A stretch of 64,000 nucleotides of DNA, from the NCBI RefSeq assembly GCF_014145615.1, contig NZ_JACIVH010000042.1, forward strand, positions 326,121 through 390,120. Reading direction: 5' to 3'. This document shows positions 44,739 to 55,289 of this stretch, piece by piece; the stretch's first letter is position 1; every line of letters starts with the position of its first letter. The stretch is from Limosilactobacillus balticus (GTDB taxonomy: Bacteria; Bacillota; Bacilli; Lactobacillales; Lactobacillaceae). The notes beneath the pieces were generated by a model. The model was not told where the DNA came from, searched no databases, and saw only the letters and a program-made list of their open reading frames with translations. The translations under genes were made by a program, and so were the position numbers.

Positions 44739-45482
44739 ATGGGAGCATTGAAAAAATATCGAAAATTTATGTTATTTTTAGCAATTGGTTTTATTTATAC
44801 CCTTGCTTATCCGATGACAGCTCACGCAATGCATATCATGGAAGGAATGCTGCCGCCTAAGTGGTGTATTTTCTGGTTTGTTGTATCCGCACCATTCTTT
44901 ATTTATGGATTATATCGAATGCACAAGATCGTCAATTCAGATATTCCTAATGCTAAGGTTATGTTAGCGCTTTGTGGAGCTTTTGTTTTTGTTCTCTCGT
45001 CATTAAAACTGCCGTCAGTTACAGGTTCATGTTCTCACCCGACAGGTGTTGGTTTAGGAACAGTAATGTTTGGCCCAGGTGTTATGTCTGTTTTGGGTGT
45101 TATTGTGCTATTATTCCAGGCTTTATTGTTAGCTCATGGTGGATTAACTACTCTTGGAGCTAATGAATTTTCGATGACTATTGTTGGACCAATAGTTGGG
45201 TATGCTGTTTGGAAGCTTTGTCGAGCAATGAAGGTTAGACGGTCTATATCATTATTCCTTTGTGCAATGTTTGCGGATTGGTCAACATATGTAACAACTG
45301 CCTTTCAATTAGCAATTGTTTTTCCAGATCCAAACGGTGGTGTTGGAGCAGCACTTGTCAAGTTCCTCGGAATTTATGCCGTAACACAAATTCCATTAGC
45401 GATTGCTGAAGGCTTATTAACGGTTATTGTTTACAACTTAGTAATCAGTAATGATCTTTGGAAGGAGTCGGCTTTACAATGA
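44739..45482 (+). CDS. cbiM: cobalt ECF transporter S component CbiM
   Basis: 247 residues, about six to seven membrane segments. An N-terminal signal-like helix ends at 'TAHA', after which the mature chain begins 'MHIMEGMLPP', the metal-binding N-terminus of CbiM/NikM. 'GSCSHPTGVGLGTVMFGP' is also conserved. It brings in Co2+ with CbiN, CbiQ and CbiO. The stop overlaps cbiN in ATGA. Confidence 0.94.
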   Translation: MGALKKYRKFMLFLAIGFIYTLAYPMTAHAMHIMEGMLPPKWCIFWFVVSAPFFIYGLYRMHKIVNSDIPNAKVMLALCGAFVFVLSSLKLPSVTGSCSHPTGVGLGTVMFGPGVMSVLGVIVLLFQALLLAHGGLTTLGANEFSMTIVGPIVGYAVWKLCRAMKVRRSISLFLCAMFADWSTYVTTAFQLAIVFPDPNGGVGAALVKFLGIYAVTQIPLAIAEGLLTVIVYNLVISNDLWKESALQ

Positions 45483-45802
45483 AGAAGCGAACAAAGACTA
45501 ACATTATCTTATTAATCTGTGTTATCTTGCTGATTCTGATTCCATTTATTTTTGTTAAGGGTGAGTACGGAGGTAGTGATGACCAAGGGACTGAACAAAT
45601 AAAGAAGTTTGATCCTCATTATAAGGTGTGGGCACAACCGATTTGGACACCACCATCGGGCGAGATTGAAAGTCTTCTTTTTACCGTTCAAGGTTCTTTA
45701 GGGACAGGAGTTATTTGTTACTTTATTGGTGTAGCGCATGGCAAGAAAAAAGCGAGAGAAAATTCTAAGAATGATGGAAAGCAACAAGTCACAGGTAAGT
45801 AA
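45479..45802 (+). CDS. cbiN: cobalt transporter component CbiN
   Basis: 107 residues, one helix at each end ('NIILLICVILLILIPFIFV' and 'GTGVICYFIGVAHG') with 'GEYGGSDDQGTEQI' and 'WTPPSGEIESLLF' between them, as in CbiN. ATG 45479 is set by the ATGA overlap with cbiM and GGAAGGAG upstream. Confidence 0.92.
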   Translation: MKKRTKTNIILLICVILLILIPFIFVKGEYGGSDDQGTEQIKKFDPHYKVWAQPIWTPPSGEIESLLFTVQGSLGTGVICYFIGVAHGKKKARENSKNDGKQQVTGK

Positions 45803-45827
45803 TTAAGAAGAAGGCGGTGACTATTTC

Positions 45828-46505
45828 ATGCTGAGTATTGATAAATATGCTTATGAAAATCGAATTGTTAACTGGTCACCAAAACTTAAGGCTTTATTAT
45901 GGCTTGGCGGAATTATTCTTGCTTTTCAACCTATTCAATGGCTGAAGTTAGCAGTTTTGGTAGTAGTTGCAACAATTACGATTTATGTGACAAAGGTATC
46001 TTTTAGGCGCTATCTTAGCTGGTTTTATGCAATTATTCCCTTTGTCCTTTTAAGTGTTATTGGAATCGTGGTGACGGTTTCTCCGCAACGAAGCGCGCTA
46101 ATTTGGCCAATAAAATTCGTAAGCGTCTATATTGGGATGGCAAAGGTTATGATGCCAAAAGCTGGGCAAATGGCGTTGCAGTGTATGACGGCAATTGTTT
46201 GCACTTATTGGTTTGCATTAACAACACCTTTTATTCAGATTTTGCAGGTACTCAAAGCAGCGAGATTCCCCCGTGTTATGATTGAGGTCACGATGCTAAT
46301 GTATCGCTTTATCTTTATCTTTGTTGATGCATTCGATCAAATTCATCGAGCGCAAAAACTACGATTCGGATACGATTCCTTTGGACTAATGATTCATTCA
46401 TCTGGTATTTTAGCGAAGATGCTTTTTGAACAAGTTATTATTAACTATGAAATGATGACAAAAGCATTAGATGCTAAATTATATGATGGAGAATTTTATA
46501 TCTAG
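45828..46505 (+). CDS. cbiQ: cobalt ECF transporter T component CbiQ
   Basis: 225 residues with about five hydrophobic segments. 'DKYAYENRIVNWSPKLKALL' starts the protein, and the coupling motif 'AQKLRFGYDS' region follows the helix 'LMYRFIFIFVDAFDQIHRA'. Links the S component to the ATPase CbiO. Confidence 0.92.
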   Translation: MLSIDKYAYENRIVNWSPKLKALLWLGGIILAFQPIQWLKLAVLVVVATITIYVTKVSFRRYLSWFYAIIPFVLLSVIGIVVTVSPQRSALIWPIKFVSVYIGMAKVMMPKAGQMALQCMTAIVCTYWFALTTPFIQILQVLKAARFPRVMIEVTMLMYRFIFIFVDAFDQIHRAQKLRFGYDSFGLMIHSSGILAKMLFEQVIINYEMMTKALDAKLYDGEFYI

Positions 46506-46514
46506 GAGGATGCA

Positions 46515-47324
46515 ATGATTGAATTAAAACACCTTAGCTACAGTTATGACGATAGGGTAAAAATTCTCGATGATATTTCATTAAAGATTGGTGCAGATAA
46601 TCATAAAGTAATTGGCTTTATGGGTCACAATGGTGCGGGTAAATCAACTCTGTTTCTTAATTTAGTTGGCGAACTAAAGCCGACTAGCGGAGAAATATTA
46701 ATTGATGGAGAACCTGTAGAATATTCCAAAAAAGGACTACGTAAACTGCGGCGGAAAATAGGAATTGTTTTTCAAAATTCAGATCAGCAAATTTTTTATT
46801 CAATTGTTAAAGACGATGTTGCTTTTGCACTGCATAATCTTAAAGTTCCTAGCGAAGAGATAAATAAACGAGTAGAAAAAGTATTAAGTGAACTTGATAT
46901 TCTATCATTAAAGGAACAACCAATTCAGTATTTAAGCGGTGGTCAGAAAAAAAGGGTTGCGATTGCTGGAATAATGGTAATTGGTTCAGAATGGATCCTG
47001 CTTGATGAGCCAACGTCCGGCCTTGATCCGGATGGTCGAATTAGAATGCAAAAACTGATTCAAAAATTAGTAAATAACGGACAGCGAATAATTTTATCAA
47101 GCCATGACATGGACTTCATGTATGAGACCTGTGACTACTTCTATTTATTAGGAAAAGGGAGGATTTTAAAGCAGGGAGATAAGCAAACCGTCTTTGATGA
47201 TGAACAATTATTGCGGGAAAATAAGCTTGACCAGCCGTGGCTAGTAAAGATTCACCAGAAACTGGGCTTGCCATTATACGATAGTGAGCAAGAATTATTT
47301 GCGATTGAAGAAAAACATAACTGA
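46515..47324 (+). CDS. cbiO: cobalt ECF transporter ATPase CbiO
   Basis: 269 residues with all ABC motifs intact: Walker A 'GHNGAGKST' (37-45), Q-loop 'VFQNSDQQIFYS', signature 'LSGGQKKR', Walker B 'WILLDEPTSGLD' and switch 'LSSHDMDF'. AGGAGG precedes the ATG. Followed by an 89-nt gap that holds only a weak hairpin (around 47358-47384). Confidence 0.94.
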   Translation: MIELKHLSYSYDDRVKILDDISLKIGADNHKVIGFMGHNGAGKSTLFLNLVGELKPTSGEILIDGEPVEYSKKGLRKLRRKIGIVFQNSDQQIFYSIVKDDVAFALHNLKVPSEEINKRVEKVLSELDILSLKEQPIQYLSGGQKKRVAIAGIMVIGSEWILLDEPTSGLDPDGRIRMQKLIQKLVNNGQRIILSSHDMDFMYETCDYFYLLGKGRILKQGDKQTVFDDEQLLRENKLDQPWLVKIHQKLGLPLYDSEQELFAIEEKHN

Positions 47325-47419
47325 TTTTGGCGAAACCAAATATTAATACACAAGTTGATGGGGCAGATATAGTTTACTCCATCGGTACTTAATTTTATTA
47401 AGCTTATGGAGGAATGATC

Positions 47420-48931
47420 ATGTCAGCACAGTCCATAATGTTTCAGGGAACAGCATCAGATGCCGGAAAAAGTTGGTTAGCTGCAGCTGTTTGTCGAATA
47501 TTATCTAATCAAGGGAAAAAAGTTGTTCCATTTAAATCACAGAACATGGCGTTGAATTCATTTATTACTGATATTGGTGATGAAATGGGACGGGCACAAG
47601 TCTACCAAGCGGAAGCAGCACGGGTAAAACCAGATGTGCGGATGAACCCAATACTGCTTAAGCCATCAACCGATAAAGATTCGCAAGTAATTGTAATGGG
47701 CAAAGTACTTGCTGACATGGATGCTGCAAGCTACTACAATTTTAAGCCGCAATTAATTCCCCAAATAATGGAAGCATATGAAGGACTTGTAAGTGAAAAT
47801 GATGTGGTAATTTTAGAAGGAGCCGGCAGTCCTGCTGAAATTAATTTAAACGATAATGATATCGTTAATATGGGGATGGCCCGAATGGTTGATGCTCCTG
47901 TAATTCTTGTTGCCGACATTGACAAAGGCGGCGTATTTGCTTCTATTTACGGAACCATTAAATTAATGCCGCCAGAAGATCAGCGACGGATTAAAGGGAT
48001 TATTATTAATAAGTTCCGAGGCGATAAAAGTTTACTTGAACCAGGGAACAAGATGATTGAAAAATTAACGGGAGTACCTGTTATTGGTGTCTTACCGATG
48101 AGTGACATCGATATTGATGAGGAAGATAGTGTTTCATTAACTCGGAAGTCGCGTCAAAAAGAAGCGGGAAAAGCATTGGACGTTGCTGTGATTGATCTTG
48201 ATAAAATTTCTAATTTTACCGATGTTCATAGTCTTGAAATCCAACCGGACGTATCTGTTCGTTACGTTGTAAAAGCAGACGAATTAGGTACGCCAGACCT
48301 TCTAATTCTCCCTGGAAGCAAGAATACAAATGAGGACCTTGCTGCTCTTAAAAAGAATGGGCTATATGAAGAAATTTTACGAGCACACCAAGATGGTAGT
48401 AAGGTGGTTGGTATTTGTGGCGGTTATCAAATCCTTGGTCGAAAACTTTATGATCTTGAAGCAATTGAATCACCAATTAAGGAACAAGCAGGTTTGGGGC
48501 TGCTTGACACGGAAACAACCTTTAACGAGCAAAAGACAACAACACAGGCCGTTGCCAAAAGAAAGAATTATACCTTAAAGGGTTACGAAATTCATATGGG
48601 GACTACTAAATTAGGCCTAAATGCAACGCCTTTCTCTGTTATTTATACGACTAATGGTCAATCGGAATCGCGGGAAGATGGAGCTGTTAGTAGTGATGGA
48701 ACTGTAATGGGAACTTATCTTCATGGAATTTTTGATAATCCTTATTGGACACGGCATTTTTTGAACAAAATTAGGACAAGCAAGGGTTTAGCGCCACTTG
48801 TTAACACTAATGTTTCGATTAGCGATTATAAAGATCAGCAATATGAGAAACTTGCTCAATTATTTGAACAAAATGTTGATATGGAAAAGTTTGAACAGAT
48901 TTTGCATGATTCAACAAAAAGTAAAGGGTGA
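47420..48931 (+). CDS. cbiP: cobyric acid synthase CbiP
   Basis: 503 residues. ATP-binding 'FQGTASDAGKSWLAAAVCRI' and 'FKSQNMALNSF' open it; the C-terminal glutamine amidotransferase domain has its nucleophile in 'VGICGGYQILG' (Cys333) and ends with 'GTYLHGIFDN'. It adds amides b, d, e and g. TGGAGGA lies before ATG 47420; an ATG at 47414 is too close to it. Confidence 0.94.
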   Translation: MSAQSIMFQGTASDAGKSWLAAAVCRILSNQGKKVVPFKSQNMALNSFITDIGDEMGRAQVYQAEAARVKPDVRMNPILLKPSTDKDSQVIVMGKVLADMDAASYYNFKPQLIPQIMEAYEGLVSENDVVILEGAGSPAEINLNDNDIVNMGMARMVDAPVILVADIDKGGVFASIYGTIKLMPPEDQRRIKGIIINKFRGDKSLLEPGNKMIEKLTGVPVIGVLPMSDIDIDEEDSVSLTRKSRQKEAGKALDVAVIDLDKISNFTDVHSLEIQPDVSVRYVVKADELGTPDLLILPGSKNTNEDLAALKKNGLYEEILRAHQDGSKVVGICGGYQILGRKLYDLEAIESPIKEQAGLGLLDTETTFNEQKTTTQAVAKRKNYTLKGYEIHMGTTKLGLNATPFSVIYTTNGQSESREDGAVSSDGTVMGTYLHGIFDNPYWTRHFLNKIRTSKGLAPLVNTNVSISDYKDQQYEKLAQLFEQNVDMEKFEQILHDSTKSKG

Positions 48932-48936
48932 TTAAG

Positions 48937-49398
48937 ATGATGGAAGCACCATATCCCATTATTTTAAATTTAGCGAAAAAAAACGTAGCAGTAATTGGTG
49001 GCGGAAAAGTTGCCCATCGTAAAATTAAGAAATTGCTCTTGGCTGGTGTAGTACCGACAGTTATTAGTCCTGAGTTAGTTGCGAATATTGATCAAGCTAA
49101 GATTAACTGGATTCAGGATATTTATCGGCGGAAATATGTTGAAGAGATGGATATTATTATTGCGTGTACAAATGACGCGCGGGTTAACGACCTTGTCAAA
49201 GCGGAGGCAACACATTTTCAATTAGTAAATAATACTAGTGATAAAACTAATTCTGATTTTTATAATTTAGCAACACTTAGCTCAGATGATATGTTTATCA
49301 GTATTTCGACAATGGGAAAATCACCCAGTGTTGCTAAAAAAATGAAAAATGAGATTAAAGAATGGGTTAGTAAGAGATTTCATAAGGAGTTTGAATAA
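48937..49398 (+). CDS. precorrin-2 dehydrogenase (Met8/CysG N-terminal type)
   Basis: 153 residues. 'NVAVIGGGKVAHRKIKKLL' binds NAD+, followed by 'IIACTNDARVNDLV' and 'SISTMGKSPSVAKKMK'. It oxidises precorrin-2 to sirohydrochlorin, the substrate of CbiK; the methylase half of CysG is on the CobA-HemD protein. AAAGGGTG precedes ATG 48937; the in-frame GTG at 48928 overlaps the cbiP stop and is less likely. Confidence 0.9.
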   Translation: MMEAPYPIILNLAKKNVAVIGGGKVAHRKIKKLLLAGVVPTVISPELVANIDQAKINWIQDIYRRKYVEEMDIIIACTNDARVNDLVKAEATHFQLVNNTSDKTNSDFYNLATLSSDDMFISISTMGKSPSVAKKMKNEIKEWVSKRFHKEFE

Positions 49399-49400
49399 GA

Positions 49401-50666
49401 ATGTATTTGATGTGTGTGAGTTTGAATTATCATCAATTACCAATTGAATTACGAGAGAAATTTTCTTTTTCAGCTGACGAGATTCCCAAAGCCAATAGGT
49501 TGCTTAATGCGGAAAAGAGTATTTTAGAAAACTTATTGATTTCAACCTGTAATCGGACTGAAATCTATGCGGTAGTAGACCAGGTTCATACGGGTCGCTA
49601 TTACATTAAACGTTTTTTAGCGGAGTGGTTCCATTATACGGTAGAAGAATTTAATCAGTATGTTTCAATTACCACCAAGGATGATGCTGCAAGTCATCTT
49701 TTCCGAGTAATTGTGGGGCTAGATTCTTTAATTAAAGGTGAGCCACAGATCTTGGGACAGATGAAAAATGCATTTCAAGTTGCAACAGATCAAGGAACAA
49801 CCGGAGTAATATTGAATCATCTATTTCGGCAGGCAATTACATTCTCTAAAAGAATGCATACAGAGTATCGGGTAAGTGAACTGGCTCAGTCTTCTGGTCA
49901 AGCAGGATTACATCAAATTAAAAGCGATTTTGGTTCATTAGAAGGTAAGAGCTTAGCGGTAATTGGGTTAGGATATATTGGTAAACATACTGCTTATAAT
50001 GCTAGTAACATGGGCTTTAGCAAAGTTTTACTATTGAACCGCACGGACCAGAAAGCTGAACAGATTGCTAACGAGTTACAAGGAGTAGTGGAGGCACGAC
50101 CATTTAGCCAGTTAGATTCAGTAATGGCAGAGGTTGATGCTGCTGTTTTTGCTGCTTCAGTAAAAGAACCATTATATCGGGTAACCGATGATCGTCAGCA
50201 AGTGATTGTTGATTTGGGCGTTCCACGAAATGTCGCCTATGATAGTGAATGCGTCAATTACTATGATATTGATAATTTGCACTCAATATTAGAAACGAAT
50301 GACACCAAGAAAAATCAAATGTTAAATCAAATTGCTAAAGAAATTCCTCTTGAAGTTAATGATTTTTATGTTTGGGAAAAACAACTGCATATTGTTCCCG
50401 TAATTAGAGGGCTTCGTGAGCACTCATTAAAAATTGAAGGAGAAGCATACGATAGTCTTCTACGTAAATTACCAGAATTAAATGCCCATGAACGTAAAGT
50501 AATTAGCAAGCATATGAAGAGTATTATTAACCAGATGATTAAGGGACCAATTAAAGAGATCAAAGAGTTATCAGTAACTCCAGGAGCGACAGCGGATATT
50601 GACTTTTTCTGTAAAATCTTTGGGATGGACAATTTAAAGGTGGAGAATCAAGAAAATGACAGATAA
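49401..50666 (+). CDS. hemA: glutamyl-tRNA reductase HemA
   Basis: 421 residues. Catalytic Cys50 in 'LISTCNRTEIYAV', then 'VGLDSLIKGEPQILGQMKNA' and the NADPH site 'LAVIGLGYIGKHTAY'. Commits glutamyl-tRNA to 5-aminolevulinate. It lies inside the cob operon with hemC, B and L, so here it feeds the corrin ring. Overlaps hemC by 11 nt. Confidence 0.94.
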   Translation: MYLMCVSLNYHQLPIELREKFSFSADEIPKANRLLNAEKSILENLLISTCNRTEIYAVVDQVHTGRYYIKRFLAEWFHYTVEEFNQYVSITTKDDAASHLFRVIVGLDSLIKGEPQILGQMKNAFQVATDQGTTGVILNHLFRQAITFSKRMHTEYRVSELAQSSGQAGLHQIKSDFGSLEGKSLAVIGLGYIGKHTAYNASNMGFSKVLLLNRTDQKAEQIANELQGVVEARPFSQLDSVMAEVDAAVFAASVKEPLYRVTDDRQQVIVDLGVPRNVAYDSECVNYYDIDNLHSILETNDTKKNQMLNQIAKEIPLEVNDFYVWEKQLHIVPVIRGLREHSLKIEGEAYDSLLRKLPELNAHERKVISKHMKSIINQMIKGPIKEIKELSVTPGATADIDFFCKIFGMDNLKVENQENDR

Positions 50667-51573
50667 AGTAATTGTTGGTAGTCGGAAGAGCAAGCTAGCA
50701 ATGGCACAAACAAAGCTGGTTATTGCATCACTTAAGGAACTTTTTCCGACAACACAATTTGAAATTAAGAATGTTATTACTGAAGGTGATCGCAAGCAGC
50801 AAGCAAGCTTAGCTAAAATTGGGGGGAAGGGTGTTTTTGTAAAAGAGATTGAAGAAGAGCTGAAAAACTGTACCATTGATTTTGCTGTTCATAGTCTTAA
50901 GGATGTAATGCCCGTACTGCCTGCTGAATTAACACTTGGCGCCTTCCCTAAACGAGTATCGCCATTTGATTGCTTGGTGAGTCGGCAGAAAATTACAAGT
51001 CTTAACAGTCTGCCACATGGAGCACGAATTGGGACTAATAGCCTACGCCGGCAGGGACAATTATTGAATCTCCGTCCAGATTTAAAAATTATCCCAATTA
51101 GGGGTAATATAGATACTAGGTTAAAGAAAATCGACACGGAAAACCTTACTGGGGTTATTTTAGCTGAGGCAGGATTAGAGCGCTTGAACATTGACCTAAG
51201 CGACTACCATAAGCTGTCACTAAAAGATAGTATTATTCCAGCTGTTGGTCAGGGCTGCCTCGCTATTGAATGCAGAAAAACCGATGAAAAAGTTCTTAAA
51301 ATGCTTAGTCAGATTAATGACTCAGAATCAACACAGTGTATTCAAATTGAACGTGAATTTATGCGCGAATTAGGGGGAAGCTGTAATTTCCCAATTGGTG
51401 GGCATGCTTACTTACAGGACCAGCAGATTGTTTTTGATGGGTTAATAGCATCCCCTAATGGTGAACACTTAATTAAAGAAGTAGCAGTTCCTGCCAATAA
51501 GCCTGGAGTCGGCAAGATGGTTGCTGATCAGTTATTGGCTAAGGATAATTTTGGAATTATTGAAGGAGATTAG
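50656..51573 (+). CDS. hemC: hydroxymethylbilane synthase HemC
   Basis: 305 residues. '[18 protein letters not shown]', '[15 protein letters not shown]' and the dipyrromethane-cofactor Cys243 in '[14 protein letters not shown]' are typical. Joins four porphobilinogens into the linear tetrapyrrole. Confidence 0.94.
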   Translation: MTDKVIVGSRKSKLAMAQTKLVIASLKELFPTTQFEIKNVITEGDRKQQASLAKIGGKGVFVKEIEEELKNCTIDFAVHSLKDVMPVLPAELTLGAFPKRVSPFDCLVSRQKITSLNSLPHGARIGTNSLRRQGQLLNLRPDLKIIPIRGNIDTRLKKIDTENLTGVILAEAGLERLNIDLSDYHKLSLKDSIIPAVGQGCLAIECRKTDEKVLKMLSQINDSESTQCIQIEREFMRELGGSCNFPIGGHAYLQDQQIVFDGLIASPNGEHLIKEVAVPANKPGVGKMVADQLLAKDNFGIIEGD

Positions 51574-51578
51574 TAATA

Positions 51579-52550
51579 ATGTTGCAATTTGATCGTCATC
51601 GTCGTTTACGTACTAGCGCTGCAATGCGAGATTTGGTAAGAGAAACTCATTTAAATAAAGATGATTTAATTATGCCAGTTTTCGTGGATTCAACAATCAA
51701 CGGCAAAGAAGAAATTCCGTCAATGCCGGGAATTTATCGGTATAGTCTTGATGCCATTTTAGATGAAATCAAGGAAATCGTGGACCTTGGTATTAAATCA
51801 ATTATTATTTTTGGTGTTCCAGAGAAAAAAGACGAGGTTGGAACTGGCGCTTGGGAAGAGAATGGTATTGTCCAACAAGCGATTCGGTTAATCAAGAAAA
51901 CCTATCCTGAATTAATCGTAATTGCAGATACCTGCTTATGTGAATACACCAGCACCGGTCACTGCGGAATTCTTAAAGACGGAATAGTCTTAAACGATAA
52001 ATCCTTAGAATATCTTACTAAAACAGCAGTTAGCCAAGTAGCAGCCGGTGCGGATATTATTGCGCCATCAAATGCAATGGACGGTTATGTCGCTGCTATT
52101 CGTCAAGGGTTGGATGAAGCAGGATTTAAGAATACGCCAATTATGTCCTATGCGGTTAAGTTTGCTTCATCATTCTACGGTCCATTCCGTGACGCAGCAG
52201 ATGGTTCGCCAAAAGAAGGGCCAAAAGATCGTAAAACTTATCAAATGGATCCGGCAAATCGCTTAGAAGCATTACGTGAAGTAGCTAGTGATGAAAAGGA
52301 AGGTGCTGATTTTGTGATGGTTAAACCAGCAATGGCTTTCTTAGATATTATGCGCGAAGTTCGTAACCATACTTTATTACCACTAGTTGCATATAATGTT
52401 TCCGGTGAATATGCAATGGTTAAGGCAGCTGCAGCTAATGGCTGGATTAATGAAGGCCAAATAGTTTATGAAAGTTTAGTTGGAATGAAACGAGCTGGAG
52501 CAGACTTAATTATTACTTACTTTGCCAAGGATGTCGCTAAAAAACTTTAA
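51579..52550 (+). CDS. hemB: porphobilinogen synthase HemB
   Basis: 323 residues. Zinc-binding '[15 protein letters not shown]', substrate-site lysines in '[16 protein letters not shown]' and '[12 protein letters not shown]', with '[11 protein letters not shown]' after them. Combines two 5-aminolevulinates. GGAG precedes the ATG. Confidence 0.94.
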   Translation: MLQFDRHRRLRTSAAMRDLVRETHLNKDDLIMPVFVDSTINGKEEIPSMPGIYRYSLDAILDEIKEIVDLGIKSIIIFGVPEKKDEVGTGAWEENGIVQQAIRLIKKTYPELIVIADTCLCEYTSTGHCGILKDGIVLNDKSLEYLTKTAVSQVAAGADIIAPSNAMDGYVAAIRQGLDEAGFKNTPIMSYAVKFASSFYGPFRDAADGSPKEGPKDRKTYQMDPANRLEALREVASDEKEGADFVMVKPAMAFLDIMREVRNHTLLPLVAYNVSGEYAMVKAAAANGWINEGQIVYESLVGMKRAGADLIITYFAKDVAKKL

Positions 52551-52569
52551 TTTGTTAGGTGGGTTTGTT

Positions 52570-53865
52570 TTGAGTAAATTAGATACAACAAAATCAAAGG
52601 CAGCTTTTAAGGAAGCGCAAAAGTATATGCCGGGCGGGGTAAATAGCCCTGTCCGAGCATTTAAAAATGTTGGTGGTGATCCTTTATTTATTGATCACGG
52701 TAAGAACGAATATATTTATGATATTGATGGCAATAAGTACATTGATTACGTTCTTTCGTGGGGACCACTAATTTTAGGACATGCAGATGATCATGTAGTT
52801 GCAGAGTTAGATAAGGCAGTTGCTAAGGGAACGAGTTATGGAGCGCCAACCCTTCAAGAAACTGAATTGGCAAAAATTGTTAATAAGATTATGCCATCAA
52901 TTGAAATGATTCGGATGGTTTCCTCTGGAACAGAAGCAACCATGAGCGCGATCCGATTAGCGCGGGGTTATACGCATCGCAAAAAGATCGTTAAATTTGT
53001 AGGAAACTATCATGGTCATAGTGATTCACTATTAGTTGATGCTGGTTCAGGATTAGCAACTTTTGGGATTAATACTTCACCTGGTGTTCCTGATGATTTA
53101 GCCTATGATACGCTTACCGTTGCCTATAATGATGTTCCAGGTGTTAAGAAACTTTTCGCTGAACATGGTGATGAGATTGCATGTGCGATTGTTGAGCCAG
53201 TAGCCGGAAATATGGGTGTTATTCCGGGGACCCAAGAGTTCTTACAAACTTTACGTGACGTTACGAATGAATATGGAGCACTTTTAATTTTTGATGAAGT
53301 CATGTCAGGTTTCCGGGCAGCATACCATGGAGTTCAAAGCCTAGTCGACATTACGCCAGATCTAACAACTTTAGGTAAAGTAATCGGTGGCGGGCTTCCA
53401 GTTGGTGCTTTTGGTGGACGTTGTGAAATTATGGAAAATATTACACCTGCTGGGGATATTTATCATGCTGGAACATTATCTGGTAATCCATTAGCAATGA
53501 CTGGTGGAATCAGTACTTTAGAACAATTAACACCAGATGATTATGTCGAAATGGATAAAAAAGTTACTGCTCTAACAGAAGGAATTAAACAAGCAGCCGA
53601 CAAATATGGTGTACCAATGACAGTTCATCATGTTGGTACAATGTGGAGTTACTTCTACAACAGTGATACAATTAATAATTTTGATGATGTTAAGGCTTGT
53701 GATCAGAAGTTATTTGAAAAGTGCTTCTGGGAATTGTTAGCTCATGGTGTATATGTAGCACCATCACAATTTGAAACTAACTTTATCTCAACTAAACACA
53801 CCGATGAGGACATTGAAAAGACAATTGCAGCATTTGATGCAGCATTTAATGCGGCAACCAAGTAA
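52570..53865 (+). CDS. hemL: glutamate-1-semialdehyde 2,1-aminomutase HemL
   Basis: 431 residues. '[20 protein letters not shown]' starts the enzyme, '[19 protein letters not shown]' binds the cofactor phosphate, and the PLP lysine is in '[17 protein letters not shown]'. The TTG at 52570, behind AGGTGGG, gives the standard family length; the frame is open from 52522 within hemB. A terminator-like hairpin follows. Confidence 0.93.
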   Translation: MSKLDTTKSKAAFKEAQKYMPGGVNSPVRAFKNVGGDPLFIDHGKNEYIYDIDGNKYIDYVLSWGPLILGHADDHVVAELDKAVAKGTSYGAPTLQETELAKIVNKIMPSIEMIRMVSSGTEATMSAIRLARGYTHRKKIVKFVGNYHGHSDSLLVDAGSGLATFGINTSPGVPDDLAYDTLTVAYNDVPGVKKLFAEHGDEIACAIVEPVAGNMGVIPGTQEFLQTLRDVTNEYGALLIFDEVMSGFRAAYHGVQSLVDITPDLTTLGKVIGGGLPVGAFGGRCEIMENITPAGDIYHAGTLSGNPLAMTGGISTLEQLTPDDYVEMDKKVTALTEGIKQAADKYGVPMTVHHVGTMWSYFYNSDTINNFDDVKACDQKLFEKCFWELLAHGVYVAPSQFETNFISTKHTDEDIEKTIAAFDAAFNAATK

Positions 53866-53878
53866 ATAGAATATTTAG

Positions 53879-53912
53879 AGGGCTGTGGCAATAGTTGTCA
53901 CGGCCCTTTTTT
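53879..53912 (+). terminator. hairpin with T tract between hemL and cobU
   Basis: AGGGCTGTGGCAA pairs with TTGTCACGGCCCT (one bulged or mismatched base) around a 4-nt loop, followed by TTTTTT. It may end part of the transcripts and lower cobUSC-hemD-cobT expression. Confidence 0.7.
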
Positions 53913-53928
53913 GAAAGGATTATCAAAA

Positions 53929-54519
53929 ATGAATAACAGTAGTTTAACCTTTGTTTTAGGAGGAGCAAAAAGTGGTAAGTCCGAATTTGCTGAGCACCTG
54001 TGTTCACGGAACAAACGGATCTGTTATATTGCGACTGGAGTAGTTAAGAATCCCGATGGTGAAATGCAACTTCGAATTCAGCGTCATAAAGCTCGACGCT
54101 CAAATAAATGGATAACTCGCGAGCAGTATCAGCACGTCGATGAGCTTATCAATAATAGTCAGCAAGATGGGTACTTGCTTGATGATGCCATTATGTTAGT
54201 TACTAATCTTTTCTATGATTTAGTTTTAGAAAAAACAGCGCCGGAAAAAATCGATGACTATCTAGAAAGTGCCTCTTCACAAGAAATAGCGACAATTCGG
54301 GAGAGAATACTTAATAATTGGAAAAAGATCTTATCTGCTGTTCGGGTAAGCGAGCAATCGATGGTGATTGTTAGCGATGAAGTGGGATTAGGAGTAGTAC
54401 CGGCTACCAAGCAGACACGAATATTACGGGATCTTTATGGAGAAGCTAACCAATTAATTGCTAAAGAAGCCGATAGTGTTTATTTCGTTATAAGTGGGAT
54501 TGCTCAGAAGTTAAAGTAG
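53929..54519 (+). CDS. cobU: adenosylcobinamide kinase/guanylyltransferase CobU
   Basis: 196 residues. The P-loop is 'LGGAKSGKSEFAE' (10-22), the guanylylated His lies in 'RIQRHKARRSNKW', and 'MVIVSDEVGLGVVP' is conserved. Activates cobinamide for lower-ligand attachment. AAAGGA precedes ATG 53929, after the hairpin. Confidence 0.93.
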   Translation: MNNSSLTFVLGGAKSGKSEFAEHLCSRNKRICYIATGVVKNPDGEMQLRIQRHKARRSNKWITREQYQHVDELINNSQQDGYLLDDAIMLVTNLFYDLVLEKTAPEKIDDYLESASSQEIATIRERILNNWKKILSAVRVSEQSMVIVSDEVGLGVVPATKQTRILRDLYGEANQLIAKEADSVYFVISGIAQKLK

Positions 54520-54527
54520 GTGAAGTT

Positions 54528-55289
54528 ATGTTAGATTCATTGATTTTATTTGGCCAATTTTTTACAAAGTTAAATATTCCAATTCCGGTTGATGATGCTA
54601 CTAATAAAGTTAAAACTAGTATTCAATACATTACATTATTTAGCTTTTTATTAGGATGTATCGAAGGACTGATTTTTTGGGGATTTACATACTTATTCCC
54701 CGTATGGTTCGCATGGATCCTTTACTGGGTTACTGACGGCCTATTAACAGGTGGATTTCATTTAGATGCATTAGCGGATACCGCGGATGGCTTCTTTTCA
54801 TCACGAACGTCAGACAAAATTTATACGATTATGAAAGATAGTAGGCTGGGTACAATGGGGAGCCTCGCATTACTATATTATTATGTATTAGTAATAGGAT
54901 TAGGAATTATTATTAGTTCATATTTTAACTTATTTCACATGATTTTATTGACCATTTGTTTAACTATGTTAGCTAAAACTGGTTTGTCTTTATTATTTTA
55001 TAAAATGGTTTATCCCGGAAATAAACATGGACTTTCGAATATTTGGTTAGGAATAAGCACGTGGCGAATTATCGTTGCACAGTTTTTTTCTATTATAATA
55101 ATAGGCTTCTGTTTCTCTTGGCAAGGATTAATAAGCTATCTAGCAATTCCAATAACAGCAATCTTTTATCGAAAAAAAGTCACGAAAGTATTAGGGGGAA
55201 CGCCAGGGGATACTTTAGGTGCGTTTGCAAGTTTATCACCGTTAATCTTTTTGTTTGTCCTTACAATATTGACGAGGTGGGGATTATGA
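54528..55289 (+). CDS. cobS: cobamide synthase CobS
   Basis: 253 residues, a membrane enzyme with six or so helices. 'TDGLLTGGFHLDALADTADG' and 'IMKDSRLGTMGSLAL' are the active-site signatures. It joins adenosyl-GDP-cobinamide and the alpha-riboside. The stop overlaps the cobC start. Confidence 0.93.
   Translation: MLDSLILFGQFFTKLNIPIPVDDATNKVKTSIQYITLFSFLLGCIEGLIFWGFTYLFPVWFAWILYWVTDGLLTGGFHLDALADTADGFFSSRTSDKIYTIMKDSRLGTMGSLALLYYYVLVIGLGIIISSYFNLFHMILLTICLTMLAKTGLSLLFYKMVYPGNKHGLSNIWLGISTWRIIVAQFFSIIIIGFCFSWQGLISYLAIPITAIFYRKKVTKVLGGTPGDTLGAFASLSPLIFLFVLTILTRWGL

Noticed and set aside
47325..47419. Attenuator or riboswitch between cbiO and cbiP
   Set aside because: Only a 7-bp hairpin with a 13-nt loop is seen and there is no T tract.
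55043..55285. Upstream extension of the cobC frame within cobS
   Set aside because: The extension lies in the alternative frame of a conserved membrane enzyme, while a good RBS and family N-terminus are found at 55286.
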